Source: Eubacterium_U album (GTDB lineage Bacteria > Bacillota > Clostridia > Lachnospirales > Lachnospiraceae). Taken from it: DNA of 64,000 nt. The first letter of the stretch is position 1. Each line of letters starts with the position of its first letter. The stretch is taken from NCBI RefSeq assembly GCF_025336545.1, contig NZ_JAODBU010000002.1, positions 372,001 to 436,000 on the forward strand. Direction: 5' to 3'. The notes under the pieces were generated by a model. That model had not been told where the DNA came from. It made no database searches and saw only the letters and a program-made list of their open reading frames with translations. This document shows positions 17,798 to 26,933 of the stretch, piece after piece. Position numbers and translations under genes: made by a program.

Positions 17798-17913
17798 GAC
17801 ACATATAATGTGTCCTTTGAATGTCTTATATATCCGGCAAACACCGAAACTACTGAAAAAAGGGCGAATTACTTTTCGTCCGCTTTTTCAGTGGTCTCGG
17901 GTTTCAGTTTGCC
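17798..17913 (-). promoter_or_regulatory. Structured 5' leader of pnp
   Basis: The transcript upstream of pnp can fold into a long hairpin: GGCAAAC (17907-17913) pairs with GTTTGCC (17836-17842), and inside it ACTGAAAAA pairs with TTTTTCAGT and CGAA with TTCG, with small internal loops, giving a stem of roughly 30 pairs. A second small hairpin, GACACAT/ATGTGTC with a 3-base loop (17798-17814), follows toward the start codon. The layout resembles leaders cut by RNase III before PNPase autoregulation in enterobacteria. The remaining bases of 17914-18030 hold nothing I could identify. Confidence 0.55.
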
Positions 17914-18035
17914 AATTAGATATATTAAATAAGCAATCTTTTTTATTATAAACAATACGATACAAAAAAGCAACCAAACATTTAACCTTAACTAAATTCC
18001 ACCGATTTTATAATATTTGTTTTTCACATTAAAAA

Positions 18036-18073
18036 ACTGCACTTTAACAATATAAACCTTGTTAAAATGCAGT
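18036..18073 (-). terminator. Intrinsic terminator after rpsO
   Basis: A 15-base-pair stem ACTGCATTTTAACAA/TTGTTAAAGTGCAGT with one wobble is followed by TTTTTAATG on the minus strand. It lies 18 bases past the rpsO stop codon and would split rpsO from pnp. Confidence 0.85.
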
Positions 18074-18090
18074 CTTTTATAAAACTTATA

Positions 18091-18357
18091 TTATTTTCTA
18101 ATACCAAGTTTAACAATTAATTCACGATATCCTTCAAGATCTGTTTTCTTTAAGTAGTCAAGTAAACCTCTTCTCTTACCTACCATCTTAAGAAGACCTC
18201 TTCTTGAATGATGATCCTTCTGGTTAACTTTTAAATGTTCTGTTAACTCCTGGATTCTTGCTGTTAAAATTGCAATCTGAACTTCAGGTGAACCTGTATC
18301 GCCCGGTTTTCTTGCATATTCGTTAATAATTGCTGTTTTCTTTTCCTTTGTTATCAT
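18091..18357 (-). CDS. rpsO: 30S ribosomal protein S15
   Basis: The 88-residue primary rRNA-binding protein of the 30S platform. The family pattern is complete: ITKEKKTAIINEYA, GDTGSPEVQIA, HLKVNQKDHHSRRGLL, and VGKRRGLLDYLK. I chose the ATG at 18357 because GGAGG ends 8 bases upstream; an in-frame extension to 18396 reads through the leader and is not ribosomal in character. In most Firmicutes it directly follows ribF; here a 5-kb adhesin gene intervenes. Confidence 0.97.
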   Translation of the reverse strand: MITKEKKTAIINEYARKPGDTGSPEVQIAILTARIQELTEHLKVNQKDHHSRRGLLKMVGKRRGLLDYLKKTDLEGYRELIVKLGIRK

Positions 18358-18379
18358 TACGACAACCTCCTTAATTATT

Positions 18380-18480
18380 TTAATATCGCCATACACTTAA
18401 GTAACGGTTGGAGTATCCAATACTTAGCGTAGGTTCGCATACCTTGATATGTTACCACATATCGCAAGATAAGTAAACTA
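18380..18480 (-). promoter_or_regulatory. rpsO leader with possible S15-binding structure
   Basis: The 100 bases upstream of the rpsO ribosome site fold into at least two small hairpins on the minus strand: GATATG/CATATC (18446-18463) and AGTAT/ATACT (18412-18424), with GC-containing sequence between them. S15 leaders of several bacterial groups bind S15 and repress translation. This is suggestive only; I did not match a named S15 leader motif. Confidence 0.3.
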
Positions 18481-18520
18481 AATATTTGTAAATTATCAAA
18501 AATATAAAGAATTTTTTTGT

Positions 18521-18553
18521 AGGCACACCAGCTATTTTTTAGTTAGTGTGCCT
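18521..18553 (-). terminator. Hairpin between the adhesin gene and rpsO
   Basis: AGGCACACCAGCT (18521-18533) pairs with AGTTAGTGTGCCT (18541-18553), 11 of 13 pairs plus wobbles on the minus strand. It lies about 70 bases past the adhesin stop. A clean T-tract is missing on the minus strand (ACAAAAAAATTC follows), so it may be a weak terminator or an mRNA-end stabiliser. Confidence 0.4.
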
Positions 18554-18623
18554 ATAATACCTTTTGTTAAAGGCTTAATAGTTACAAAATTTTTATATTT
18601 CTATAACATACTAATACCTCTTA

Positions 18624-21600
18624 TTAATCTTCTTTTTTTAATCCAATAATGCATGCTCCTATTCCTACAATAGAAACTATAAACATTGCCATCATTGCTA
18701 ATAAGATATTTGTAACTGTACCTGTCTTAGGGCTTGTCACATGACTTGCAGTATTTGTTGTATTTCCATCTGTTTCAGTTGTTGTACCACTCTTACTATC
18801 TGCACCATTTACAGTTACATTTTTATCAGACTTCTTATTATTCTTTGACTCATCTTCACCAAGAACATTTCCGGATTTATTTTTCTTTGTTGTCTGTGCC
18901 TTTTTATTATTCTTTTTGTTATCCTTCTTTGTTGTCTTAGTATTCTTGTCATCTTTCTTTGTCGTATTGTTGTTATTATTTATAACTGTCTGATTATTCT
19001 TGTCTTCAGGATTCTTAGTATATACAAATACTATTTCATTTCCTTCTAACTTCATTGTAACACTCTTCTTCTGTTCCTTTGCAGTATATCCGGCAATCTG
19101 TTTTGCTGTTTCTTCAACATTTTCTCCGTATGTACTGTTTTTAACTTCAGATGGTGATAATTCCTTACCATTTTCATCAACATACTTAACACTATAATTT
19201 AATGTTACTTTTTCGTAATGAGCTGTAAATGTTGTATTTCCTGTTATTTTTTCGTTTGCAGGATTTTCTACTAATGTTTCTTTTCCATCAGCAGTCTTCA
19301 TTGTCCAGCCTGTAAATTTATAACCTACATTTGAATTATTTTCAGGAACTTCTGATACTTTTTCGTTATACTTAACATTATCTTCTGTTTTTCCTGTTAT
19401 TGTTCCATTTCCATCTGTGTTGAAAGTTACTTTGTAGTCTTTCTTAGAGTAGACAAATGTTATTACATTCTGATTTTCATTATCTGTAACATCAATTACA
19501 ATATCTGCCTTAGTCTTATCCGGTGTATATCCGTATATTTCTTCAGCATTCTCTGTAATCTTTGTACCAAAGTCAACTGCATTAACTCTCTTTTCTGTTA
19601 AGAGTTCATTTCCATCTTCGTCTAAATATCTTACAACGTAATCATATTTTAAAGGTGCAAATTTAGCTGTAAATGTTGTCTTTTCTGTAATCTTTTCATT
19701 TGCAGGATTCTCTGATGCTACTGTTCCTGACTCTACAGTCTTTTCCCATCCTACAAATTCATATCCTTTATCCGGAGTTGGAGTAGGTACACTTGTTACT
19801 TTTTCGTCATGTTTTACTGACTGATTTGTATCACCTGTGATTTCACCGTTGTCTCCGGCTTTGAAAATAACGTTATGCTTATTCTTTTCATATAAGAAAA
19901 CTATTTCATTTCCACTTTCTTTCATTATGATGCTCTTTGTAAGACTACCATCTACTGCATAAAATGGAACATCCACTGCTGTTTCTGTTACTTCTGAATC
20001 AAATAACGCACTTGCACTCTTCATATCTGCAATTTCTTCATTTGTATCTTTATCAAGATACTTAACTGTGTATGAATATGTCTTAGGTGCAAATTTAGCA
20101 ACAAAACCAACATTTCCTGTTATAACCATTGCTTTAATTTCTTCTTCAGTTAAAATTGTATCCGGTGCTATTTCATTTGCCCAGCCTACAAATTCATATC
20201 CTGTGTCAGCTTTTGCTGTAGGAATAGTTGTTATATTTGAACCATGTTCTACAACATCAGTTATTTCGTCTTTTGCATCATTAATTGTACCATGCTTATT
20301 TCCTGATTCATCTTTTTCTATATTGAACTTAACGTCATATTTGTTAATTTCATAAACAAATTCAATTACATTGGCATCTTCGTTTTCTGTAATTGTAAGA
20401 TTCTTTGAATTCTGCTCACCTGCTACCAAATGATATCCAGGAATTTCAATTGCATCTTCAGATACTAAAGAATTGTAGTCTGTTGCTGCTCTTTGAATTG
20501 CATCATATCCCGGTATAAGGTTACCATTCTTATCTACATATTTAACAGTATATTTATACTTGTTAGTTGTAAACTGTGCTGTAAATACAGTATCTTCAGT
20601 AATAAGTACATCCTTAGGATCTCCTAAGTACTCTTTTTCTGCTCCATTAGCAGTCATCTTCCATCCTGTAAATGTATATCCTGTCTTATTAGTAACCGTT
20701 GGTTGATTTCCTGTACTCGTATTTTCATCAATAGAATAATCAGTCTTATCACCTGTTGCTATAGTACCCTTATCAGGGTCAACTACATATTTAACTCCTA
20801 CTCTAGGAATTGCATTTAATGTTCCATTTGCATCTACATCTGCCTTATCATATACAACATTAATTTTATCTGTTTCTTCATCATACTGAGGATTTGGTCC
20901 TGTAATCGTTCCAACAGGAGTTGACTTAAGACCATCCTTAGTCATTGTATGGTTAAATCCACTGATTGTAATTTTATCATCAATATCCATTACAAGCGCT
21001 TCATTTCCATCTCCAAATTTCTTTATAAAATTATCATATGCAGCATTCCTTGCTTCAAAGTCTGCTTTACTTAATGTATATGTTTCCTTTACTGTTCCAT
21101 TTTTATCTGTCACAGTCACTTTTATTCCATCATCGCTTACTTCTACCTGATTTCCAAGTTCAATTCCTGCACTGCTGATACTTAATGCTTCGTTTCCATC
21201 AAAATCATCTTTTACTGAAATGTTCTTCATATAACCTGATTTTGCTGTAATTGTATATTCTAATCCAATTTTCTTTTCCTGACTTATAGCTGTATCATTA
21301 TCAATAGTCTCACCTGTTGTCGGATTCTTGAATGTAACCTGCATTTCGGCTTTAATATCTGCCTTAGGAATAATTGCCACTTCAACTGTTGCTGTTGGAA
21401 CTTTGATTAACTTATCAGTAACATTTCCATTGTTATCATATCCTTTATCATGACCTGAAATAGATACATCTAAAGTTGAAGTAAGTTTTCCTTCATAATC
21501 AGCTTTCTTAGTTAAGCCTTTTACTACTACGGTTTCATTCTTATCCAGAGAAATATTTCCAATTTCATTCTGGAACTCTCTCTTCTTAACATCATCTTTT

Positions 21601-23756
21601 AAATCTTCTTTACTAATTGTATAAGTCTTCTTTACTTTTCCGTCTCTATCAAGGACTTCTACAATAAGATTATCTTTTACATAAACACCTTTGTCTCCAA
21701 AATCAATTCCGTCTTTTCCTACTGTAACGCCCTGGTCTGTATCTTTAAATGTGATATCTTTCATGTCATCACTGCCTGATACTACAGAATAGTTAATTCC
21801 AACTTCTTCTCCAACAAGGACTTTGTCTCCATCCTTTAATTCATTTCCTTCTTTATCTGTATATTTAACAGATGGCTTTGCACTTGCCTGTTCAAGATAC
21901 ATATTTGTTTCAATCAAAATATTACTTGCTGTTGTATGACGTTCCATATAGAAGAAATCAAATGTATATGTTTCTCCTTCTTCCAAACCTAATTTTGTCT
22001 GTGTATCTTCGTCATTCAAATCAATATTACCTGAAAGTCTACCATGCGCACCACCAATATCCATTGCTAATTTTCCATTAATGAATAAATACACATCATC
22101 ATCACCTTCAAACTTAAATGAAAGATTCTTAGCTTTAGAATATATAAATTCACAATGTGCTTTCATTGCATAATGGAAGTTATGTCCTTCTAATTCATCT
22201 GTCTTACCAAACGGAGCTGTCAAATCAGATGCTTCACCTAACACATCATCATCTAATGGGAAGAAACCATCTCCTTCCGGAGCATTAGTCTCATCTCTAT
22301 ATATATTTTTATTCGCTATATCATATACAACGTTGCTATTGTTAAAACTATATTTTTCATTAACGTAATTTAACTGTATGCTCTTATACGCATCTGTCTT
22401 TTTAGTAATATCTCCATTAGTATCTGTCCAGAAAGTATTTAATACATAATATGCATAATCCATACAGTTTTCTATATCTTGTGATGTTGCAGCTTTTTGT
22501 CCGGTAACTCTTGTAAATTTGTTTTTACTTACTTCATAAGCTGCATCTAAATCACTATCTGATGCAAGTTTAGCACCCGGCTTCTTTTCAACATTCAAAT
22601 CATTGAATCTATAATCATTCTGTTCTGCATCAGTTTTATTTGAAGCAATACAGATTTTAACTTTATTAACGCCCTCAGGTATATCAAAAGTATCTCCCTG
22701 TTTTAAATTATCTGCCATTACTTCATCTGTACCATTATTTCTTATTTTCAAATCAAAGCTATTATTTTCATTAAATACACTTGATATTTTATAAGTTCTT
22801 CCAGGTGTAACCGCATATTCAAGATATGCTTCTGTATTTTCTCCTGCATCACATGTAATTCCACCATATCCTGATACTTTCCATGTACTTCCATCTTCTG
22901 CTTTCCATCCCAACTCTGTAAATGGAACATTATATTCATTCGTAATATTTGTGAATTTTCCTATAGCTGTTCCATCTTTATAAAGAGTTGGGTTAACTAA
23001 TGCTCCCTCTACAGCTGTCGCCTTAACTGTAAGTTTTACATTCTGTGCACTATCTAATACGAAATCACATGAACCACTAACAGTATATTCATTCCCATTT
23101 TCAGTAATGATTTTTAACTCTACATCTTTAGTAATTCCCGGATAAGGAGTAAATGTATAATTACCTGCTTCTAATTTCCCAAAATCAAATGTAGCTGTAG
23201 CTCCATCTTTTAAAGCAATTAACCAATCTCCCTGCTTTTTCCATACAAGTTCATCTCCTGAATACCAATAACCATATCCGTCTTGAGTTTTGTATGTAAG
23301 GTCTCCGAAATTCCATCCTCTTTCCTGAATTGTGAGAGTTTTACCAATTAATTTTTCAGAATCACCTTCTTCAACTATCTGGTTTCTTAGTCTCTTGTAT
23401 AATTCAGTCTGGTTTCCCGGATTCTGTGTTTCAAGATATTCTTTTAAATCTTTAGCAAGCTGAATTACTGTTTCCTTCTTATATACAGGAGTTCCATCTT
23501 CACCCAACTGGGTTTCGACAAGACCTTTTCCTGCATTACCACTAGTATCACTTTCGTCGTACATACTTAATTTTGTACCCAATACATATTCAAATAACAT
23601 GTCGTCATTCAAATGATCGTATATTACAATCGGCATCTTCATAGTCTGTGGCATTTCATCTGCACTAACCGTAGATTTAGCTAATGAAAATCCATTGCAA
23701 AATACACTCGTTGCAGTTAACGTTACTGCTAAAAATGTTGATAGAAATTTTCTCAT
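18624..23756 (-). CDS. Sortase-anchored fibro-slime surface adhesin
   Basis: A 1710-residue secreted, wall-linked protein. A signal peptide (about 1-32) is followed by two beta-rich segments, then a fibro-slime/PA14-like domain (about 480-622) containing FEGDDDVYLFINGK, DIGGAHG and TFDFFYMERH. Next come two long Ig-like regions with internal repeats (KEGNELKDGDKV, and ISQEKKIGLEYTI), then at least five alternating blocks of MucBP-type (YTVKYVDKNG, YVVRYLDEDG) and InlB/Flg_new-type repeats (GYEFVGW, TTFTAKF) over about 1000-1600. A Lys/Asn/Thr linker precedes SPKTG (1675-1679), a hydrophobic helix and a charged tail, i.e. a sortase signal. Likely role: binding mucin, polysaccharide or other cells. 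It interrupts a usually conserved gene order. Ligand unknown. Confidence 0.88.
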   Translation of the reverse strand: MRKFLSTFLAVTLTATSVFCNGFSLAKSTVSADEMPQTMKMPIVIYDHLNDDMLFEYVLGTKLSMYDESDTSGNAGKGLVETQLGEDGTPVYKKETVIQLAKDLKEYLETQNPGNQTELYKRLRNQIVEEGDSEKLIGKTLTIQERGWNFGDLTYKTQDGYGYWYSGDELVWKKQGDWLIALKDGATATFDFGKLEAGNYTFTPYPGITKDVELKIITENGNEYTVSGSCDFVLDSAQNVKLTVKATAVEGALVNPTLYKDGTAIGKFTNITNEYNVPFTELGWKAEDGSTWKVSGYGGITCDAGENTEAYLEYAVTPGRTYKISSVFNENNSFDLKIRNNGTDEVMADNLKQGDTFDIPEGVNKVKICIASNKTDAEQNDYRFNDLNVEKKPGAKLASDSDLDAAYEVSKNKFTRVTGQKAATSQDIENCMDYAYYVLNTFWTDTNGDITKKTDAYKSIQLNYVNEKYSFNNSNVVYDIANKNIYRDETNAPEGDGFFPLDDDVLGEASDLTAPFGKTDELEGHNFHYAMKAHCEFIYSKAKNLSFKFEGDDDVYLFINGKLAMDIGGAHGRLSGNIDLNDEDTQTKLGLEEGETYTFDFFYMERHTTASNILIETNMYLEQASAKPSVKYTDKEGNELKDGDKVLVGEEVGINYSVVSGSDDMKDITFKDTDQGVTVGKDGIDFGDKGVYVKDNLIVEVLDRDGKVKKTYTISKEDLKDDVKKREFQNEIGNISLDKNETVVVKGLTKKADYEGKLTSTLDVSISGHDKGYDNNGNVTDKLIKVPTATVEVAIIPKADIKAEMQVTFKNPTTGETIDNDTAISQEKKIGLEYTITAKSGYMKNISVKDDFDGNEALSISSAGIELGNQVEVSDDGIKVTVTDKNGTVKETYTLSKADFEARNAAYDNFIKKFGDGNEALVMDIDDKITISGFNHTMTKDGLKSTPVGTITGPNPQYDEETDKINVVYDKADVDANGTLNAIPRVGVKYVVDPDKGTIATGDKTDYSIDENTSTGNQPTVTNKTGYTFTGWKMTANGAEKEYLGDPKDVLITEDTVFTAQFTTNKYKYTVKYVDKNGNLIPGYDAIQRAATDYNSLVSEDAIEIPGYHLVAGEQNSKNLTITENEDANVIEFVYEINKYDVKFNIEKDESGNKHGTINDAKDEITDVVEHGSNITTIPTAKADTGYEFVGWANEIAPDTILTEEEIKAMVITGNVGFVAKFAPKTYSYTVKYLDKDTNEEIADMKSASALFDSEVTETAVDVPFYAVDGSLTKSIIMKESGNEIVFLYEKNKHNVIFKAGDNGEITGDTNQSVKHDEKVTSVPTPTPDKGYEFVGWEKTVESGTVASENPANEKITEKTTFTAKFAPLKYDYVVRYLDEDGNELLTEKRVNAVDFGTKITENAEEIYGYTPDKTKADIVIDVTDNENQNVITFVYSKKDYKVTFNTDGNGTITGKTEDNVKYNEKVSEVPENNSNVGYKFTGWTMKTADGKETLVENPANEKITGNTTFTAHYEKVTLNYSVKYVDENGKELSPSEVKNSTYGENVEETAKQIAGYTAKEQKKSVTMKLEGNEIVFVYTKNPEDKNNQTVINNNNNTTKKDDKNTKTTKKDNKKNNKKAQTTKKNKSGNVLGEDESKNNKKSDKNVTVNGADSKSGTTTETDGNTTNTASHVTSPKTGTVTNILLAMMAMFIVSIVGIGACIIGLKKED

Positions 23757-23806
23757 ATGCTTTCCTCCATATTTTGTGTATACAAATTTTTATTTGAGAC
23801 AAGTTT

Positions 23807-23833
23807 ATTATATACCCTTTTTTTGTATGTTAA
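23807..23833 (-). promoter_or_regulatory. Candidate promoter of the adhesin gene
   Basis: A perfect TATAAT (23807-23812) on the minus strand lies about 50 bases upstream of the start codon, with TTAACA (23828-23833) 15 bases further up. The -10 element is convincing; the spacer is short, so the -35 is doubtful. The ribosome site is GGAGG, 5-6 bases before the ATG. Confidence 0.45.
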
Positions 23834-23949
23834 AATACGATTTTTGTATAAAAGCGTTATTTTTTCTTGTTATTTATTATCAAAAATTTATCAATTTTAT
23901 TAACATTTTAAACTTTTTATAAAATAGTTTTTTATAGCAATAAAAATAA

Positions 23950-23990
23950 GACTGATAACCAAAAACCTTATCTGTTAATAATTATCAGTC
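23950..23990 (-). terminator. Intrinsic terminator downstream of ribF
   Basis: GACTGATAA (23950-23958) and TTATCAGTC (23982-23990) form a 9-base-pair stem with an additional inner pairing, followed by TTATTTTTAT on the minus strand. It closes the rimP-ribF operon before the adhesin promoter. Confidence 0.7.
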
Positions 23991-24025
23991 TATTTAATCA
24001 TTATTCTTAAATAGAATTTTTGCAA

Positions 24026-24069
24026 TTATAAAATAATATTTAATATTTTTATTAAATATTATTTTATAA
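24026..24069. repeat. Perfect 19-bp A/T inverted repeat after ribF
   Basis: TTATAAAATAATATTTAAT (24026-24044) is followed after 6 bases by its exact reverse complement (24051-24069), 19 bases past the ribF stop codon. All pairs are A-T. No T-tract follows on the minus strand, so it is not a standard terminator. Confidence 0.7.
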
Positions 24070-24087
24070 TAAATTCGTTTTATTAAA

Positions 24088-24999
24088 TTATATTTTCATT
24101 TTTATTCTGTCATTTATATCCATAGTTATTTGTTTTTTAAGTTGTTCTATATCATCAAATTTTCTTTCACCACGCATAAATTCGTAAAATGAAACTTCAA
24201 TAACTTCTCCATATAAATTGCCATGAAAATTTGCAACATATGTTTCAACCTTTGTAGGATTATTTTCCGAAATCGTTGGATTAATACCTACATTAGTTAT
24301 TGAACGATAACTTTTTCCATTTATGTTGGTTCTTGTTGCATATACACCATTTGGTGGCAATAGTTTTGTTGCTGCCGGCAAAATATTAGCCGTAGGAAAA
24401 TTTATCGTTCTTCCGATTTTCTTTCCTTCCTCAACCTTTCCAATAACACTGTATGGATGGTCAAGCATTTCATTTGTTTCTTCTATCCTGCCTTCTATAA
24501 TACTACTGCGTATTCCTGTACTGCTTATATCTTTGTCATGATATTTTTCTTTTTCAATTACATACAACTCATATCCGTATTTTTCTGTGTTTTTCTTCAG
24601 GTAATCAACATTTCCTGCACCCTTATTTCCAAAAGAGAAATCCGGTCCGCACACAATCGCTGTAGCCCCTAATTTTTTTTTCAAAAATTCATTTATAAAT
24701 TCATCAGGTTCTAATGCCAAAAATTCTTTTGTCATTGGCATACTGCAATAAACATCAATTCCCTGTTTCTCACATAGAAGTCTTTTTTCTTCATCTGTTA
24801 CAATTGTTTTTACTGTCTGATTATTCAATACATCTTTAGGTTCCGCAGCAAATGTCAGGACAACTTTACGTCTTCCATTTGCCTTTTTAGTCAATTCACT
24901 TAATAACTTTTCATGACCCTTATGTAACCCGTCAAATTTTCCAACAGTTACTATTGTATTGCTTAATTTTATCTTGTCTGTTGCTGACATGTTTATCAT
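24088..24999 (-). CDS. ribF: Bifunctional riboflavin kinase / FAD synthetase
   Basis: A 303-residue cytoplasmic enzyme that phosphorylates riboflavin to FMN and adenylates FMN to FAD. The N-terminal FAD synthetase domain (about 1-180) has the nucleotidyltransferase motif GKFDGLHKGHEKLL, and GPDFSFGNKG and the ISSTGIR motif follow; the C-terminal riboflavin kinase domain (about 183-303) has GRTINFPTANI and the GVYATRT strand. AGGAG lies 10 bases before the chosen ATG; a second in-frame ATG at 24990 is possible. It is the last gene of the infB operon, 23 bases after truB. Confidence 0.95.
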   Translation of the reverse strand: MINMSATDKIKLSNTIVTVGKFDGLHKGHEKLLSELTKKANGRRKVVLTFAAEPKDVLNNQTVKTIVTDEEKRLLCEKQGIDVYCSMPMTKEFLALEPDEFINEFLKKKLGATAIVCGPDFSFGNKGAGNVDYLKKNTEKYGYELYVIEKEKYHDKDISSTGIRSSIIEGRIEETNEMLDHPYSVIGKVEEGKKIGRTINFPTANILPAATKLLPPNGVYATRTNINGKSYRSITNVGINPTISENNPTKVETYVANFHGNLYGEVIEVSFYEFMRGERKFDDIEQLKKQITMDINDRIKMKI

Positions 25000-25022
25000 A
25001 ATCCTACGACTCCTGTATGTAT

Positions 25023-25931
25023 TTACAAAAATATCTTAACTGGTTTATATATCTGCTTATGTGCATCAAATTCATATATACCGATAAAATCTCCATTTTG
25101 TGCATAAACTCTTACTTTTTGTTTATCCTCAAAATTCATTCTTAACAATGTATTTCCGGCTGTAAACTTGTTTCCATTATATATTAATTTGTCAAATTTT
25201 TCTGACACAATACATTTAGAATATTTATCAAGCATTTGATCCACGGGAACGATATAATCTTTTAATCTTCCATCATCTCTTGCCTTTTCTATCTGTTCAA
25301 GAGTAATACTTTCTTCAACTTTAAATCTTTCGACTCTTGTTCTTTCCAGTTTATCCATGCATCCATAAACACCAAGTTTATTTCCTATGTCATGACATAA
25401 AGTTCTGATATAAGTACCTTTTGAACATGTAACAATCATTTCGACTCTGGGAAGGTCAACATCAGTTATAGTTATATCAACTATCTTACATTGTCTTGCC
25501 GGTCTTTCAACTTCTTCGCCTCTTCTTGCTAAATTATAAAGTTTCTGACCATTTATTTTTATTGCCGAAAACATTGGTGGAATCTGTGCATAATCACCTA
25601 TAAAACTTTTAATTGTTGTAAAGACTTCTGTCTGGTCTAAAGCATTCAATTTATCTTCTTCAGCTTTATTTATTATATTACCTGTACTGTCCTGTGTATC
25701 TGTTTCCTGTCCTAGTAACAAAACAGCTTTATACGTTTTATCTTTTTCTGATAAAATATCGCATAATTTTGTTCCCTTTCCAAGACACACCGGCAATACT
25801 CCAACGGCATATGGATCTAGAGTTCCCATATGTCCTATCTTTTTCTGTTTCAAAATGCCTCTTAATTTTGCCACTACGTCATGAGACGTATATCCCGGCT
25901 CCTTATAGACATTTATTACACCACTTATCAT
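25023..25931 (-). CDS. truB: tRNA pseudouridine-55 synthase TruB
   Basis: A 302-residue enzyme that makes pseudouridine 55 in the T-arm of elongator tRNAs. The catalytic Asp is in GHMGTLDPYAVGVLPVC, and the family stretches GVINVYKEPGYTSHD, IPPMFSAIKINGQKLY and CSKGTYIRTLCHDIG are all present. The C-terminal PUA-like part is short. AGGAGG ends 5 bases before the ATG. It lies 36 bases after nrnA in the same operon. Confidence 0.96.
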   Translation of the reverse strand: MISGVINVYKEPGYTSHDVVAKLRGILKQKKIGHMGTLDPYAVGVLPVCLGKGTKLCDILSEKDKTYKAVLLLGQETDTQDSTGNIINKAEEDKLNALDQTEVFTTIKSFIGDYAQIPPMFSAIKINGQKLYNLARRGEEVERPARQCKIVDITITDVDLPRVEMIVTCSKGTYIRTLCHDIGNKLGVYGCMDKLERTRVERFKVEESITLEQIEKARDDGRLKDYIVPVDQMLDKYSKCIVSEKFDKLIYNGNKFTAGNTLLRMNFEDKQKVRVYAQNGDFIGIYEFDAHKQIYKPVKIFL

Positions 25932-25967
25932 TCATTCCTCCTGTAATGGTAAGTCACATTACTATAT

Positions 25968-26933
25968 TTATGACATTTGCTTTTCAATCTGTTCTGAAAT
26001 GTTATTGATGATATCGTGTACATCTCCTACAGTATCAAATCCGGCAGCTCTTACATGACCGCCTCCACCAAAATATGATGCTATGACACTTACATCTACT
26101 AAATCCTGAGATCTCATACTTACCTTGTATTTCATTTCCCCTATCTGATACATAAATATTGCAACCTCTATTCCTTCAATATTTCTAAGCTGTGCAACTA
26201 CTGAATCTAAATCCTTTGTCGTTACACCATAAAAATCCATAAGTTTTGTTGTTGCGTATGCAAATATGCATCTATTATCCATAAACCTTACACTTTCAAG
26301 CTGAAGTCTTCCTGCAACCTGAGACTGTGCATAAGTTTTTTTATAATATGTTTCTTCAAGAATCTTATTTGCATTAATTCCAAAATCCAACATTTTTCCT
26401 GCAACATTCATTGTTTTAGAAGTTGTGCTCTGGAATCTAAACACTCCTGAATCATGGGCAATTCCTGTATACATTGGTTCTGCAATAGATTTATCAAATA
26501 AACTTACATCTAACAAATCATATAAAACTTCACATGCCGAACTTGCATTTGGAAGAATATAATTATAATCTGCATATCCTCCATTACTGATGTGATGATC
26601 AATACATGCTGTTCGCTTTGCATGTTCAAAAAATTCTTTATTTAAACCTAATCTTTCTAAATCAGCACAATCAAGTGAAAAGAATAAATCGTACTCTGTT
26701 CCGTCGTACCCATTTGAATCTATTTTCTCAGAGTTCTTTATAAATAAGAATTTATCTTTAATTTTTTCCAGATATACTTTTACCTGTATATCCGGAAAAT
26801 TTTTCTCAATGTAATTATAGAGTGTCATGCATGAACCGATGCAATCGCCATCCGGTCTGATATGTCCTGCTATTCCAATAGTTTTTGCATCGCCAATCAG
26901 TTCCTTTATAGGTATAGGATTATTCATTGTCAT
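25968..26933 (-). CDS. nrnA: DHH-family oligoribonuclease / pAp phosphatase (NrnA-like)
   Basis: A 321-residue DHH/DHHA1 phosphoesterase. Metal-binding motifs are GHIRPDGDCIGS near residue 20, LFFSLDCAD, and CIDHHISN; the DHHA1 substrate loop is GGGGHVRAAGF near the C-terminus. In Bacillus, NrnA degrades 2-5-nt RNAs and pAp. Its start overlaps the end of rbfA by 14 bases, and GAGGTGA lies 7 bases before the ATG, indicating tight coupling. The position between rbfA and truB is the usual one in Firmicutes. Confidence 0.9.
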   Translation of the reverse strand: MTMNNPIPIKELIGDAKTIGIAGHIRPDGDCIGSCMTLYNYIEKNFPDIQVKVYLEKIKDKFLFIKNSEKIDSNGYDGTEYDLFFSLDCADLERLGLNKEFFEHAKRTACIDHHISNGGYADYNYILPNASSACEVLYDLLDVSLFDKSIAEPMYTGIAHDSGVFRFQSTTSKTMNVAGKMLDFGINANKILEETYYKKTYAQSQVAGRLQLESVRFMDNRCIFAYATTKLMDFYGVTTKDLDSVVAQLRNIEGIEVAIFMYQIGEMKYKVSMRSQDLVDVSVIASYFGGGGHVRAAGFDTVGDVHDIINNISEQIEKQMS

